From positions 1 to 14,140 of the forward strand of contig SLJS01000095.1 of the NCBI GenBank assembly GCA_007135015.1: a DNA stretch of 14,140 bases, written 5' to 3'. The notes under the pieces are model-generated. The model was given only the letters and a program-made list of their open reading frames with translations, had not been told where the DNA came from and ran no database searches. Within the stretch, counting starts at the first letter, position 1. Every line of letters starts with the position of its first letter. Source of the stretch: Alcanivorax sp. (lineage in GTDB: Bacteria; Pseudomonadota; Gammaproteobacteria; Pseudomonadales; Alcanivoracaceae). Position numbers and translations under genes: made by a program. Positions 13,991 through 14,140 of the stretch are shown in pieces.

Positions 13991-14022
13991 TTTTACGACA
14001 CACTCCCGAGGGTGTCGTAAAA
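13991..14022. repeat. 11-bp perfect inverted repeat TTTTACGACAC / GTGTCGTAAAA
   Basis: The arms 13991-14001 and 14012-14022 are exact complements with a 10-base centre (ACTCCCGAGG). The T-run is on the 5' arm and the A-run on the 3' arm, opposite to an A...U-tailed bidirectional terminator. It looks more like a dispersed palindromic element or an element end. Confidence 0.65.
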
Positions 14023-14057
14023 GGTTTTCGTTGGCAGTAGAAGCTGATAAACGGACT

Positions 14058-14093
14058 CCCTCCCCTGCGAAGGGGAGGGCCGGGGTGGGGGGG
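14058..14093. repeat. CCCTCCCCT/AGGGGAGGG hairpin followed by G-tracts (G-quadruplex-type motif)
   Basis: CCCTCCCCT (14058-14066) pairs perfectly with AGGGGAGGG (14071-14079) around GCGA. From 14072 the plus strand then has four G-tracts: GGGG-A-GGG-CC-GGGG-T-GGGGGGG (to 14093), fitting the G3+N1-7 quadruplex pattern. Similar G-rich hairpins recur between genes in several proteobacterial genomes (recall, not a search). Confidence 0.65.
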
Positions 14094-14109
14094 CGCGGCG
14101 AAGCCGCGC
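14093..14109. repeat. GCGCGGC-GAA-GCCGCGC hairpin
   Basis: Perfect 7-bp stem with GAA loop, differing by one base from the hairpin at 7868-7884 more than 6 kb away. No U-run is on either side. On the minus strand it would lie just after a possible gene end at 14118. Confidence 0.55.
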
Positions 14110-14140
14110 AAGCCCCGTCATGCGACGCTGGCCGCCTTCG

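Larger units (their letters stand above)
13812..14140. other. Gene-free tail with palindromes
   Basis: No credible gene is visible. The stretch holds four inverted repeats (13903-13928, 13991-14022, 14058-14079, 14093-14109), a run of G-tracts, and the presumed leader and promoter of the kinase gene read leftwards, though I cannot identify a convincing -10/-35. The last 23 bases could end a minus-strand gene lying outside the window (reading ...KAASVA then TGA at 14120-14118), which is too short to support. Confidence 0.5.

Noticed and set aside
13991..14022. Rho-independent terminator
   Set aside because: No T-run follows the stem in either direction; the T and A runs are on the wrong arms.
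14118..14140. C-terminal end of a minus-strand gene (…KAASVA, TGA)
   Set aside because: Only six codons are in the window, and other frames are equally open; nothing identifies a protein.

Overview
The window is GC-rich bacterial chromosome, best read as a gammaproteobacterium. The grounds are a FadE-like acyl-CoA dehydrogenase pair behind a PsrA-type operator, an FNR/ANR-type site in front of hemN, a YcaR-like Trm112 protein, and REP-like elements of the GTAGCCCGGATGAAG type. A moderately halophilic or alkaliphilic lineage such as Ectothiorhodospiraceae would fit, but I cannot name a genus. Every gene looks like ordinary chromosomal housekeeping. There is no integrase, transposase, CRISPR array, toxin-antitoxin pair or defence locus. 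I found no convincing new multi-gene system; the unusual material is in the intergenic repeats and in one divergent nuclease.

Layout. 1-654 (+) is the C-terminal end of a PAS-GGDEF diguanylate cyclase. 710-3543 (-) is a tight operon, read right to left: nicotinamidase (pncA), nicotinate phosphoribosyltransferase (pncB), and an NDUFA9-like atypical SDR protein. The first two give the nicotinamide to nicotinate to NaMN salvage route, and the third binds a dinucleotide. 3544-3985 is a repeat-filled spacer with a duplicated composite unit containing GGCACA/TGTGCC hairpins, GACCGCC heptamers and a GCGCC/GGCGC palindrome. 3986-5341 (-) is the Mg2+ channel/transporter mgtE. 5342-5709 is a gene-free stretch with an inverted pair of REP-like elements, one of which supplies the last codons and stop of the next gene, a Trm112/YcaR-like protein (5710-5907, -).

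6070-9738 (+) holds two tandem paralogous acyl-CoA dehydrogenases of about 600 residues for fatty acid beta-oxidation. Upstream is a CAAAC-N4-GTTTG palindrome (PsrA-type fatty-acid-responsive operator) overlapping a candidate -35. A second inverted REP pair follows (9790-9878). 9911-10528 (-) encodes a secreted endonuclease I-family protein with an altered active-site motif. 10827-12212 (+) is hemN, anaerobic coproporphyrinogen III dehydrogenase, behind an FNR/ANR-like box. It converges, with only 12 bp between stop codons, on 12225-13811 (-), a fused aminoglycoside-phosphotransferase-like/P-loop kinase protein. 13812-14140 is a gene-free tail rich in palindromes with a G-quadruplex-type motif.

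The genes do not form one pathway. They are separate modules: c-di-GMP signalling, NAD salvage, Mg2+ uptake, fatty acid oxidation, a secreted nuclease, anaerobic heme synthesis and a putative small-molecule kinase.
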